This document shows positions 1 to 7,620 of a DNA stretch of 28,524 bases, piece after piece. The stretch's first letter is position 1; the number at the start of each line of letters is the position of its first letter. The translations under genes were made by a program, and so were the position numbers. The DNA lies in the IMG/VR virus record IMGVR_UViG_3300013004_000147, positions 1-28,524 of that record, one strand, 5' to 3'. Under the pieces are notes generated by a model. That model was not told the DNA's origin, made no database searches, and saw only the letters and a list, made by a program, of their open reading frames with translations. Origin of the DNA: a virus.

Positions 1-278
1 AAGTTTGTTGATTTCCTACCTAATTCCGCCCATTCTTCCATTAATCTTTCGGCTTCATCAGGATCACCACCAGCTTTACTATAGGCCGCTTGTTCGGTTG
101 GGAAATCCTCGTAGAAAATCTTCATTACTTTAGAAACCGATGGAAAGTCGGATCGTAGATTACCTCCCTTATCCAACATAGTATATTTATGACTCTCTTC
201 TTCAAAGGTGAGTTGGAACTCTTTTTGTTTCTCAGAAATAATATCTCTTATTTCTTGCGCTATTTTTTTTAAATCCAT
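1..278 (-). CDS. PD-(D/E)XK-like nuclease, N-terminal part (partial)
   Basis: The frame starts at an ATG at 278 and stays open to the left edge, giving about 92 residues of a longer protein. The start overlaps the primase stop in a TAATG junction, so the two genes are probably translationally coupled. The N-terminus has an acidic/basic helix and then an 'F-x(4)-HKY' stretch followed by 'FPSVSKVMK'. That layout, with His-x-Tyr and then a Ser-Val-(Thr/Ser) helix, is typical of the N-terminal part of phage PD-(D/E)XK exonuclease-like proteins. The catalytic D/E-x-K residues would lie beyond the window, so the assignment rests on the N-terminal pattern and on the primase neighbour. Role inferred: DNA processing, replication or recombination. 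No Shine-Dalgarno site is visible. Confidence 0.55.
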   Translation of the reverse strand, partial: MDLKKIAQEIRDIISEKQKEFQLTFEEESHKYTMLDKGGNLRSDFPSVSKVMKIFYEDFPTEQAAYSKAGGDPDEAERLMEEWAELGRKSTN

Positions 279-1177
279 TATTTTATTATATGATAATATT
301 CATCTTTTATTTCGCCTCGTAGGTCAGCAATATCCTTTTCATCAGGTAATTTAATTAACTTTATTCTATCCCATAGATCACCACCATGCAATTCGTGGTA
401 TAACTTAACCGAATTACTCCACGCATCGGCGTCAAGGCAAATAATAATATCACCTTTAGCCTTTTGATAAATGGTTTCAAATAATAGTTCGGACATATGT
501 TTACCCAACATTGGTATTGCATTGTCTAAAAATAAACCATCAAATGCACCCTCAACTAAATAAACATCTTTATTCCAATCAATTAAACTTTCCCAAAATA
601 TAATTTTGTCTTTTTCCGCAATTGGGTTCTTGTATTTTGCTCGGGACATAGGGTTCCAACTTCTTGCAATATAATAGTTTAATTCACCTTTTTTATTATA
701 AGATGGAATGACGATACGACCGGCGTGGTCTCCTTTATCGCAAAATCCAATTCCAAATTTTTCAATCATATCATCGGTAATTCCACGACTTTTAAGATAA
801 TTCATCGCTTGTCTTCTAACGGGGTATACCGTACTTGACTCTTTGAATAGGGTAAATCCTTCAGGTAATTTGAGTGCTTTTTTACTTTTCTCTCGTTTTA
901 CGACAGTTTCGGGTTTAAGGACATTATATAGTTTTTTATGTTTCTTGTTTCCGTACTTATCAAACAACTTACCTAAAGACCCGTGAGTTCCCTCTGAATC
1001 ACCGCAGTTCCAACATTTGTATACGTTGCTAACATAATTCACTTCCAAATTGTGCTTATTCCTACCATCATCGCAAATTGGGCAATTGAATGAAATTTGT
1101 GCGCGATTGGGGTAGTGAAGTCCGTGATCACCAAGAACATCTTCCAATAACTCAACTAAAGCTTCATTTTCATCCAT
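278..1177 (-). CDS. DNA primase with zinc finger and Toprim domain
   Basis: A 299-residue protein that would make RNA primers at the replication fork. Residues 32-58 carry a zinc ribbon of the form C-P-x-C ... C-W-x-C (Cys32, 35, 55, 58), as in CHC2-type primases. The middle holds a 'GRIVIPSYNKKGELNYY' stretch, typical of the DnaG-like core. The Toprim domain follows, with Glu209 in 'VEGAFDG' and the acidic pair in 'LDADAW' (Asp249, Asp251) that should bind metal. The length fits compact phage primases without a fused helicase. It is transcribed away from the plus-strand structural genes and is followed by a nuclease-like gene, so it belongs to a replication block. An AAGGG lies directly against the ATG, too close to act as a normal ribosome site. 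The TATTTAT box found before virion genes is absent. Confidence 0.85.
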   Translation of the reverse strand: MDENEALVELLEDVLGDHGLHYPNRAQISFNCPICDDGRNKHNLEVNYVSNVYKCWNCGDSEGTHGSLGKLFDKYGNKKHKKLYNVLKPETVVKREKSKKALKLPEGFTLFKESSTVYPVRRQAMNYLKSRGITDDMIEKFGIGFCDKGDHAGRIVIPSYNKKGELNYYIARSWNPMSRAKYKNPIAEKDKIIFWESLIDWNKDVYLVEGAFDGLFLDNAIPMLGKHMSELLFETIYQKAKGDIIICLDADAWSNSVKLYHELHGGDLWDRIKLIKLPDEKDIADLRGEIKDEYYHIIK

Positions 1178-1252
1178 CCCTTATAATATAAACATAAACT
1201 TTCAATACATCAACTACACAAACTTTTGAGTTCTTTTATATTTATTGTTGAT
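1178..1252. promoter_or_regulatory. Divergent intergenic region
   Basis: This 75-base AT-rich gap separates the leftward primase from the rightward virion genes, so promoters for both directions should lie in or near it. The rightward side has a TATTTAT box at 1239-1245. The leftward side shows an AT-rich TATATTATAA-like stretch just before the primase start, but no recognised consensus. Confidence 0.45.
1239..1245 (+). promoter_or_regulatory. TATTTAT box before the plus-strand virion genes
   Basis: TATTTAT lies 7 bases before the ATG at 1253. It is the only plus-strand member of the family of boxes before virion-type transcription units, so the motif follows gene class rather than strand. 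It supports 1253 over an in-frame ATG at 1226, because with the earlier start the box would fall inside the coding region. Candidate late promoter; a translation-initiation element is the alternative. Confidence 0.5.
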
Positions 1253-1474
1253 ATGCCAACACAAATCACCATTTCTACACTTTCGGGTTCTACACCTTTT
1301 GACGTTTATACTTGTGACACAGGTTATACAACCTGTATTTATATATCCACAATAACGTCAGGACAAGTACCGTATAGTTTTGATTTACCTTTCATTCAAG
1401 AAGGTATGGCATCTGTGGGAATTAAGGTCGTTGATAATAACAGTTGTATAATTGAATCTAATATCATAATATAA
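1253..1474 (+). CDS. Small Cys-containing protein, paralogue of the gene at 10360-10659
   Basis: A 73-residue protein, starting MPTQIT, of no named family. An upstream ATG at 1226 would add nine residues, but the box position and a better match to the paralogue favour 1253. It aligns along most of its length with the 99-residue protein at 10360-10659. Shared features are the 'M-x-TQ-x-x-IS' start, a Pro-Phe before a 'C-D-x-x-G-x-x-C' motif, a central 'F-x-LP', and a closing 'V-D-x-x-x-C' segment. This looks like a small beta-rich domain, perhaps disulphide-stabilised. The downstream gene starts one base after its stop, so they form an operon. Role inferred only: a small virion or fibre-associated component. 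It has no signal peptide or membrane segment. Confidence 0.65.
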   Translation: MPTQITISTLSGSTPFDVYTCDTGYTTCIYISTITSGQVPYSFDLPFIQEGMASVGIKVVDNNSCIIESNIII

Positions 1475-1475
1475 A

Positions 1476-2744
1476 ATGGCTTGCACAAATTTAGGTCAAT
1501 TCTCATTTAACGCATTAACAGATGCTAATATATGCTATTCAGCATTAACAACAACATTATATGGCGATTCTCTACTGACCGGTGTTACAGTTTATTCAGA
1601 TTACGAATGTAAGATACTCGCTACTCCAGGTTACTATTGTAACGGTATTAACATTTATGCACTAAACGGATTAAGTGAAATTAGGTCAATAACCGCTTGT
1701 CCTTGTACTTTATTTTATTGTGTCCATAATGATATAACTTATAATGATAATTACCAATGGAAGGGAACTTATAATGGATATAGTTATTATTCTGGTTTAA
1801 CCACCGGTAAGTTTATATTTTATTCCACATCAGAAACAAGATGGTGTTTAGCATCAAATCTTGGTGATCCTTGTGTTCAATTTGGCCCTTACGGTAGTAC
1901 ATCAAATTGTCCCGATCTTGACGATACGGTTATGTATGATGGTGCTTGCGTAACCACAACAACAACAACAAATCCTTGTACGACATTTGATTTTGATGCT
2001 GTTTTTGATTGTTTGGTACCGGAATCTCCAACTCCAACACCAAGTAATACTCCAACACCCACACCAACTCCAAGTCCGTCACCATCAAACCCTTGTGGTG
2101 GTAGAAGTATGACGGTTACATCAAGTGGATACACTCCTACTCCAACACCAACAATGACTCCAACACCTACACCATCACCACAAGTGACTCGTCCTTGTAA
2201 TTTTTCAGGTGAGGTGATCTTTAACGCATTCTCCGAATACATGCAGTGTGCCAATAGTAAGAAGTTTAAAGATTGTTTTACGGGTATTGATTATTACACT
2301 TCTGAAGTTGTTTTAGTTTCAGGAACTACATCACCAAAAGAAAATTATATTTATAATGCTGTAATCAACGGTCAAGGATATTGTGTGATATATGAAGGTT
2401 TATATGAAAACATAAGTGGTGTTGATAATATCTCATTAACAAGTGAGGTTGGTTCATCATTAGATGGTGCTTGTTTGGATTGTTTACCTAATTTAACTCA
2501 AACCCCAACACCAACACCTACATCAACCCCTACACCAACACCAAGTCCTTCACCTTGTGTTAGTTATGAGTATAGAATAACCAATCAGAGTCCAGTACCC
2601 GTTAAATTTGATTATATTGGTTGTGGTGGATCTGAATCTCAAAATGTTCCATCATATTCCGCATCTATTATCTGTGCATCGGTGACTCCAACAACCACAT
2701 CACCTAATATACAAATAGAATCTTTAGGTTCAATTTGTATATAA
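1476..2744 (+). CDS. Modular Cys-rich virion surface protein with Thr-Pro linkers
   Basis: A 422-residue protein built of short Cys-containing modules joined by low-complexity linkers. Residues 4-78 and 241-336 look like two copies of one module: each opens with 'G-x(3)-FNA' and a Cys exactly 13 residues after the Gly, has a 'TG(V/I)-x-x-Y' segment, and ends in a close Cys pair. Residues 81-158 form a Tyr/Trp-rich module resembling one in the gene at 5956-7605. Linkers are a Thr run at 160-165 and Thr/Ser-Pro tracts at about 185-204, 220-235 and 343-360. The C-terminal module (361-422) has four Cys, with 'IICA' and a final 'G-S-I-C'. No catalytic motif is visible. It starts one base after the preceding stop. 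Probably a tail fibre or virion decoration protein (inference). Confidence 0.65.
   Translation: MACTNLGQFSFNALTDANICYSALTTTLYGDSLLTGVTVYSDYECKILATPGYYCNGINIYALNGLSEIRSITACPCTLFYCVHNDITYNDNYQWKGTYNGYSYYSGLTTGKFIFYSTSETRWCLASNLGDPCVQFGPYGSTSNCPDLDDTVMYDGACVTTTTTTNPCTTFDFDAVFDCLVPESPTPTPSNTPTPTPTPSPSPSNPCGGRSMTVTSSGYTPTPTPTMTPTPTPSPQVTRPCNFSGEVIFNAFSEYMQCANSKKFKDCFTGIDYYTSEVVLVSGTTSPKENYIYNAVINGQGYCVIYEGLYENISGVDNISLTSEVGSSLDGACLDCLPNLTQTPTPTPTSTPTPTPSPSPCVSYEYRITNQSPVPVKFDYIGCGGSESQNVPSYSASIICASVTPTTTSPNIQIESLGSICI
2028..2180 (+). repeat. Thr-Pro linker tracts (first and second)
   Basis: Hexamer-like ACACCA/CCAACA runs at about 2028-2087 and 2133-2180 encode alternating Thr/Ser-Pro stretches of 16-20 residues. 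They join folded Cys modules and should form stiff extended spacers. A third tract is at 2502-2555, and similar tracts in the opposite orientation lie in the gene at 3462-5939. Confidence 0.8.
2502..2555 (+). repeat. Thr-Pro linker tract (third)
   Basis: CCAACA-type repeats encode residues about 343-360 of the modular protein, joining the second FNA module to the C-terminal Cys module. Confidence 0.75.
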
Positions 2745-2748
2745 AAAA

Positions 2749-2774
2749 AAATATCGTCTAAAAAGACGATATTT
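2749..2774. terminator. Rho-independent terminator between convergent genes
   Basis: A perfect 11-base inverted repeat (AAATATCGTCT / AGACGATATTT) encloses a 4-base loop. Read on the minus strand, the stem runs straight into an uninterrupted T run, which is the classic terminator form for the leftward transcript ending with the RuvC-like gene. Read on the plus strand it follows the stop at 2744 by a few bases, with a short T tail, so it may also stop the rightward transcript. It separates two converging transcription units. Confidence 0.85.
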
Positions 2775-2779
2775 ACGAT

Positions 2780-2799
2780 TATCGGTATTTTAACCGATA
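2780..2799. other. Second hairpin just after the RuvC-like stop codon
   Basis: A 7-base inverted repeat (TATCGGT / ACCGATA) with a 6-base loop abuts the leftward stop codon at 2800 and lies five bases from the stronger hairpin. It has no T tail of its own. It may help termination or protect the 3' end of the leftward message. Confidence 0.5.
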
Positions 2800-3408
2800 T
2801 TAAGCCCAAATTTCTTTTAACCTCATAAACCCTAATACACAGGTATAGGCATCTGTTTGGTCAAAGTTTTCTTTCTTAAGTGTGTTGTTTTTGGTATATA
2901 ACCACTTGATTTGAGGTTCTCTTTTAGCGACTTTATCCCAAATAATCATTTTTTTATCAGCATCTTTTGGGAATCCACCAAATAAAACAAATTTCTTCTT
3001 ATCATTCTCTCTAACCAAGTCGGGGAACGCAAACTTCCTTGAGTTATATGTTGATATAAACTCAGGTACAATACCTAATATATTATATATCTCTTTAAAG
3101 ATAAAACTATTAAACCTTAATAATGTTTGTATGGTGTATACGTTATTAGAATTAAGTAATGGCTCTTCAATAACTACTCTTACGATTCCAAGATCCTTAT
3201 ATTGTTTTAATTTCTCGGCAAAAATTTCTGATTTCAATAACAACTCCTTAAGTTTATCATCTTCGTTTTTATCCATCTTTGGTCTTGGTGAGACGTGGGT
3301 TAGTTCCATTAATTCTTGAGTTTTGATATCAAATAACGCCCACCCTATGGTTCTTGTTGAAACGTCTAAACCTAAAACTTTAGGTGAGTTTTTTAAATTT
3401 TTTGCCAT
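2800..3408 (-). CDS. RuvC-like Holliday junction resolvase
   Basis: A 202-residue RNase H-fold nuclease that would cut branched DNA during phage recombination and before packaging. The first acidic residue is Asp15 in 'GLDVSTRTIGWA'. The second is Glu81 or Glu82 in 'RVVIEEP' at the end of a beta strand. The C-terminal pair is Asp183 and Asp186 in 'DQTDA'. This D-E-DxxD set is the RuvC family signature. The ATG at 3408 is chosen (start MAKN); a TTG two codons upstream is less likely. There is no Shine-Dalgarno site and no TATTTAT box, in keeping with a non-structural gene, although it lies next to virion genes. It is the last leftward gene before the terminator. T4 itself uses an unrelated resolvase, endonuclease VII. 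Confidence 0.8.
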   Translation of the reverse strand: MAKNLKNSPKVLGLDVSTRTIGWALFDIKTQELMELTHVSPRPKMDKNEDDKLKELLLKSEIFAEKLKQYKDLGIVRVVIEEPLLNSNNVYTIQTLLRFNSFIFKEIYNILGIVPEFISTYNSRKFAFPDLVRENDKKKFVLFGGFPKDADKKMIIWDKVAKREPQIKWLYTKNNTLKKENFDQTDAYTCVLGFMRLKEIWA

Positions 3409-3441
3409 AAACAATAATGTTTTTTAATATAATAATGTAAA

Positions 3442-3455
3442 ACAATAAAAATTGT
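3442..3455. terminator. Weak hairpin after the 825-residue gene
   Basis: ACAAT and ATTGT form a 5-base stem with a 4-base loop, seven bases past the leftward stop at 3462, and are followed on the minus strand by TTTT. The stem is short and AT-only, so any termination would be partial, giving some read-through into the RuvC-like gene. Confidence 0.3.
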
Positions 3456-3461
3456 AGTTTT

Positions 3462-5939
3462 TTAGAAATCTAACTTAACGACGTACTGTTGAATGCCTTG
3501 TCTTAATACCGGTGATTGTAGTTTAGACATAACCAATATGTCTTGATTCTCATCCAATAAAGCGATTTCGGTAACATATGACTGTGTTCCAGGTGTCCAA
3601 GTTGGGTTCTGTGAAACCAAGAACTCGTTGAAACTTAAGTTGATTTTATATTTCATCTCATATATTGTTGCTTGAATATCTGTCTCTAAACTACCGTAAA
3701 AGTAATACTCGTCACCAAAGTTAAGTTGTTGTCCTGTTGCGCCGTTTTGAACCAATTCAACGTAATTATTCAAATTGTAGTAAGGCGCTGAACTGTAATT
3801 TTCTGCAGTAACGATAAACGTAGTTGCCGTTAAGGATTGTTGCGTTACATACCCATTTAAAAACAAATCACTTATCTGAGAGGTAAAATCAATCAATCTC
3901 CATTGTGTTGGGTCAGGTCTTTGACCTACTTCCGTTTTTTGAGCCAACACTTGGAACTCGGTTGCGTAGAATCCTGCTGGAACAGTACAAGTAGGACAAG
4001 ATGTTGTTGTTGTCGTAACATAAGGTTCTTGAGATGTTGTAGTTGTCGTTGTTGTTGGGGTAAACCCAGGTTGTACAAGACAATTAAACTCACCACCAAA
4101 TCTAACAGCCACATTCTGTGGTGTGTCAGGTGTACAAACATTTGCGGTTCCTACAACACTTGTATAGTAATTACTGTGTAGTGAGTTTGTAAATGTATTG
4201 GTGTTTGATAATCTATAAGTAACCCAAAGAGTTTCGTTACCACCAGTTAATACCCCTGTAGAGTTAGAAACTCCACCTGTATTTGGTGTAATTAATGAAA
4301 CTTGTGGTGCCGGTAAAGTCCAGTTTCTATTTGATTTATATGATAATGCCGCAACAATTTCTTCGTCATCAATAATAATCAATTTAGAATCAGGGAATAC
4401 TTTACCAATTCTACTTGGTAATCCATTTGGTTGAGCAAATGTGTCCCAAAGGTTATAGTATCTTAAACCAGGTTGGTTCATATTGTCAGATACACTTGAT
4501 TTAATATATTGTACTTGGAATAAGTTTTTACCATCAAACCCCGGAGGATCAACCCAAAAAGTTTGACCGTAACAACATTCAGGGTTTTTGTGCCACATCA
4601 AAGTTGGTATATGTAATTTAAAGTTCCTTGCCTGTCCTTGAGTGTTATCAGGATTTTGAGTATCGTAAGGTTCTAAAGCAAATTTTTCTCCATAGAAAAA
4701 ATCTATTGTTTGATTCGTATAGTGAATGATCGCAATTGCTTTTTGTTCTTCAGGTGTTACAACTTTCTTTTCACCAAAAGAGTTATAATAGTAAACAGAA
4801 TCTGTTGATGTCTGAGCACTTGATGTGGTATAACCAAAATATTCTTTTTGACCAATATAATTAATTGATCCGAATTTAGTATAATCTTGATATGTACTTG
4901 AGTTTAGTCCGGCAGGACTTTCTGTCCACGGAATGTTCATATTCCAAATTTTAACATCAAATTGATCGGTATCACAAACCGATTCAAAATCAATAACACT
5001 TTGACTCCAATGTGGTTCAGGTGTAAAACTATCGTACAATGGAACCATTTGTGGTGGGTAGATTAAAGTTCTTGCCCAACAATCAATAGAAAGATCTGTA
5101 AAATCAGGTGTTGATCTATCTAAAGTTAAAACATTGCCACAAACCGCAACAATTCTATATGTAAGGATTGAAAAGCAACTAATTACATCTTTATTACAAT
5201 CAGGTACCGGTGGTAACGGACACTGTGGTGTATTTGAAGGTGTTAAGCACGGTGTATGTGTTGGGGTTGGTGTTGGTGTTGCCGAAGCGCAAGGTATTGA
5301 CGCAGTTGTTGACGGTGTTGGTGTTGGTGTAGGCGTTTGACCCACAGATGCGGTTGGTGTTGGTGTTGGTAAATTACTACAAGAACAATCAGTTTCTGCT
5401 CTACCATCATAATAAATGGTGATGAAGTCTCCAACGCTAGGAGTGTTATCATTTTGAGTATTACAATCCATTCTCTGAACCGTAATTTCATTTGTGCCGT
5501 TCAATGAAGACATATTAACCACATAGTTAGGTGTAATAACATAACTATTGTTTACAAGTGCTTTCCAATTTACGGTTGATGCGGTTGTATTTCCTGTGAA
5601 GAAACCTCTCATAGCAGCTCTGTTATAAACAGATTCAATACCAGAATCCATAAATGGAATTCCATATATATTTGTCTGACCTTCGTCAACTAAATAAGGG
5701 TATTTAATGTATTGTCTATTTGATTCTGGAACACCAGAACTATTTTGTGAATTAAACTCCGGTTCTAAAACAACCGTGTTAGTTTGATTATAAGTATCGG
5801 GAAGTTTGTTGTATGAAACTTCACTATCACCCAAAGCAAAATATGTTATTCTGAAGTTACCCTCAGATAACCTTTGTCTACCTGTGTCCGTAACACGAGT
5901 ATTGACTAAACCTGATGTATTTTTTATGATGTATGCCAT
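3462..5939 (-). CDS. Large virion protein with Thr-Pro and Thr-run inserts, probable tail fibre/adhesin
   Basis: An 825-residue protein. Residues 1-45 contain 'T-x-x-GR-x-x-L-x-x-GNF ... GDSEV', resembling N-terminal attachment domains of phage tail-fibre-like proteins. A beta-rich region follows. A Thr-Pro tract at about 191-240, flanked by Cys-x-Cys on the left and several Cys on the right, seems inserted between 'DFITIYYDG' and 'LTYRIVAVCGN'. A second insert near residues 630-652 has two Thr runs and a Cys pair. The last 170 residues look like a separate beta domain ending in 'QQYVVKLDF'. No enzyme motif is visible. It has its own TATTTAT box, so it is probably a single-gene late unit. Function as a fibre or surface protein is inferred from composition and neighbours. 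Confidence 0.65.
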   Translation of the reverse strand: MAYIIKNTSGLVNTRVTDTGRQRLSEGNFRITYFALGDSEVSYNKLPDTYNQTNTVVLEPEFNSQNSSGVPESNRQYIKYPYLVDEGQTNIYGIPFMDSGIESVYNRAAMRGFFTGNTTASTVNWKALVNNSYVITPNYVVNMSSLNGTNEITVQRMDCNTQNDNTPSVGDFITIYYDGRAETDCSCSNLPTPTPTASVGQTPTPTPTPSTTASIPCASATPTPTPTHTPCLTPSNTPQCPLPPVPDCNKDVISCFSILTYRIVAVCGNVLTLDRSTPDFTDLSIDCWARTLIYPPQMVPLYDSFTPEPHWSQSVIDFESVCDTDQFDVKIWNMNIPWTESPAGLNSSTYQDYTKFGSINYIGQKEYFGYTTSSAQTSTDSVYYYNSFGEKKVVTPEEQKAIAIIHYTNQTIDFFYGEKFALEPYDTQNPDNTQGQARNFKLHIPTLMWHKNPECCYGQTFWVDPPGFDGKNLFQVQYIKSSVSDNMNQPGLRYYNLWDTFAQPNGLPSRIGKVFPDSKLIIIDDEEIVAALSYKSNRNWTLPAPQVSLITPNTGGVSNSTGVLTGGNETLWVTYRLSNTNTFTNSLHSNYYTSVVGTANVCTPDTPQNVAVRFGGEFNCLVQPGFTPTTTTTTTSQEPYVTTTTTSCPTCTVPAGFYATEFQVLAQKTEVGQRPDPTQWRLIDFTSQISDLFLNGYVTQQSLTATTFIVTAENYSSAPYYNLNNYVELVQNGATGQQLNFGDEYYFYGSLETDIQATIYEMKYKINLSFNEFLVSQNPTWTPGTQSYVTEIALLDENQDILVMSKLQSPVLRQGIQQYVVKLDF
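3985..4062 (-). repeat. Thr-run insert (ACA repeats)
   Basis: Two ACA-type microsatellite runs encode Thr stretches around 'SQEPYV' in the 825-residue protein. Similar residues, 'CLVQPGF' and 'CTVPAGF', stand on the two sides, as if the boundary had been duplicated when the insert arose. Confidence 0.5.
5220..5369 (-). repeat. Thr-Pro linker in the 825-residue protein
   Basis: Alternating Thr-Pro codons, seen on the plus strand as GGTGTT/GTTGGT runs, cover about 50 residues with interspersed Cys. The tract is opposite in orientation to those at 2028-2180 and 2502-2555, so the window carries imperfect inverted copies of this low-complexity DNA. Confidence 0.75.
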
Positions 5940-5945
5940 TATCTG

Positions 5946-5952
5946 ATAAATA
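5946..5952 (-). promoter_or_regulatory. TATTTAT box before the 825-residue gene
   Basis: On the coding strand the box stands 6 bases before the ATG, with the spacer CAGATA. It sits in the 16-base gap after the stop of the upstream 549-residue gene, so the box takes up nearly half of the gap. Confidence 0.5.
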
Positions 5953-5955
5953 TTC

Positions 5956-7605
5956 TTATATTAAGAAAGGTGGTCTTGGGTTTATTACGTTTATATCACA
6001 ACAACTACAGTTGTTCATTAAAACATTGGTAATGTTTATTTGATAATTACCCGCAGCCTCAACACAGTCACCAACAGGGCTATTTACAATACTACTTGTT
6101 GTTGATCCATTTATTGTTTGATTACTACCCATTGTAATTGTATTCATATAAGTTACATTCTCATAAAGTATCGTAATTGGTGAATCCGCAGTACACGGCC
6201 CACCCAAAGGAACTGTTGTGTTTTGTACATTATCCAATGTCATATTTCCGATTCCAGTTATCGTTGTTGTATTATTATATGTTGGTGTAGGTGATAACGT
6301 ATCGGGGTAATAATAGAACGTTGATTGATGAACCAAATCAAAAGTTATGGTTACCCCATTAGGTAATGTTGGTGTAGTAATACTGAATAATCCAGTACTA
6401 TAATTGATATCTAATTCTAAAACATAACTAGATATTTGGTTTGTGGTATTAACTGTTACAGACGTAGATCCTATAGTTGTATTTGAATCTTGAACAAACA
6501 CAGAATAGCTTCCTGGTGTTAATCCATTAAATATTGGTGACGGTTGGTATGACAATCCTCCATTAATTGAATATTGATATGGTGATTGTCCTCCTGATGC
6601 GGTTACAATCAAACTACCATTTTCACCACACAATGCGTCGTTTACAACCACAGACACCGACACGGTATATGCAGAAGAACATAGTCCCTCAATAATATCC
6701 AAACTTAATACTTCAGGTGAACCCAAAACTTGCCAATTACTAATTGGTGGATCTGAAGGATCATTATTAATTAATAAAACAGATGGATTTGAGTACCCTG
6801 TCATTGTCCATTGTGATGGTGTTGACCCTGTATTCCAATATATAACATATTGGTTTGTTACTGAAGACCAACTTGGTTGTCCGTTAATATCTAAACCAGG
6901 TGTTAAATCAATTTGTATTGTATCAGTTAACACACCCGGTGTATTACTTCTAACCACCAATGTTGCACACAAAGGGTTAGTTATTTTAGGGATTACAGGT
7001 AAAGTACAATTACCTGGATAAGATTCTTCAATAAAATATGTTGAACTACCGCTTATTGTCCAAGTGTCTCCTGATGGGTATAAATAACCACCATTATTTA
7101 ATGACTCATAAAACGATCCCTGACAATCTAAACTCTCACAGAAAATCCAAACATTTTGAGATTGACTCCAAAACACATAACCTAATACAGTTGTCCCATA
7201 TTGTAATTTATAATACGGTTTACCATTTTTCAACCCTAAACTGTCTGTTGATATGTACACTAAACTATCTTCAACAATACCTGAAACAACAAAACACATA
7301 CCCGAAAAAGTGGTAGTTTCTGCAGTTAAAACACATTTTGTAAATGCGGTAAAATCATTATAATAATCTGTAACGGTCGCTTTGTATTCACCAATACCTA
7401 AATTCATTAATGCCGGTGCGTAACTTCCTGAGTCCCAAGCAACTGTATAAGGTGGCGTTCCTCCCGTTATAATTAAAGCAGTTGCCCCATCAAAAGACGT
7501 ATCGCTTGATGGTTGTAAAACCGAACAAGTTACCCCCATTGGGAATATCGTTATGACATCACATTCGTTTGATCGTTTAATACTTGGTGTTGTTGAATTT
7601 CCCAT
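5956..7605 (-). CDS. SprB-like modular virion protein
   Basis: A 549-residue protein with no named full-length family. Residues 38-95 ('GGTPPYTVAWDSG ... GEYKATVTD') and 318-386 ('GENGSLIVTASGG ... GLTPGSYSVFVQD') match the SprB-type repeat: a Gly-Gly-x-x-P-Y turn, then 'L-x-x-G-x-Y-x-x-x-V-x-D'. Between them, residues 101-200 form a Tyr/Trp-rich module ('NGKPYY', then 'W-S-x-S-x-x-x-W') resembling residues 81-158 of the plus-strand modular protein. The C-terminus is Cys-rich ('NCSCCDI'). SprB repeats occur in Bacteroidota gliding adhesins; here they probably form part of a fibre or adhesin. It has its own TATTTAT box. Confidence 0.6.
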   Translation of the reverse strand: MGNSTTPSIKRSNECDVITIFPMGVTCSVLQPSSDTSFDGATALIITGGTPPYTVAWDSGSYAPALMNLGIGEYKATVTDYYNDFTAFTKCVLTAETTTFSGMCFVVSGIVEDSLVYISTDSLGLKNGKPYYKLQYGTTVLGYVFWSQSQNVWIFCESLDCQGSFYESLNNGGYLYPSGDTWTISGSSTYFIEESYPGNCTLPVIPKITNPLCATLVVRSNTPGVLTDTIQIDLTPGLDINGQPSWSSVTNQYVIYWNTGSTPSQWTMTGYSNPSVLLINNDPSDPPISNWQVLGSPEVLSLDIIEGLCSSAYTVSVSVVVNDALCGENGSLIVTASGGQSPYQYSINGGLSYQPSPIFNGLTPGSYSVFVQDSNTTIGSTSVTVNTTNQISSYVLELDINYSTGLFSITTPTLPNGVTITFDLVHQSTFYYYPDTLSPTPTYNNTTTITGIGNMTLDNVQNTTVPLGGPCTADSPITILYENVTYMNTITMGSNQTINGSTTSSIVNSPVGDCVEAAGNYQINITNVLMNNCSCCDINVINPRPPFLI

Positions 7606-7612
7606 TATCTAT

Positions 7613-7619
7613 ATAAATA
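7613..7619 (-). promoter_or_regulatory. TATTTAT box before the 549-residue SprB-like gene
   Basis: The box lies 7 bases before the ATG at 7605, spacer ATAGATA. It fills almost the entire 15-base gap after the glycosyltransferase-like gene, so this unit seems to start just where the previous gene ends. Confidence 0.5.
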
Positions 7620-7620
7620 A

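Noticed and set aside
1889-2254. Minus-strand open frame of 121 residues rich in Gly-Val repeats
   Set aside because: It is the reverse reading of the Thr-Pro tracts of the plus-strand modular gene; the Gly-Val repeats are an artefact of the repeat DNA.
3409-3414. TTG start for the RuvC-like gene
   Set aside because: An ATG two codons downstream gives the usual MA- start; the extra residues add nothing recognisable.
5134-5340. Plus-strand open frame with Gly-Val repeats opposite the 825-residue gene
   Set aside because: Same artefact, opposite the Thr-Pro tract; no box or gene-like start.
7612-7619. TATAAATA on the plus strand, identical to the T4 late promoter core (also at 16767-16774)
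   Set aside because: It faces away from the virion genes and no plus-strand gene follows; it is the complement of the TATTTAT box, extended by chance.
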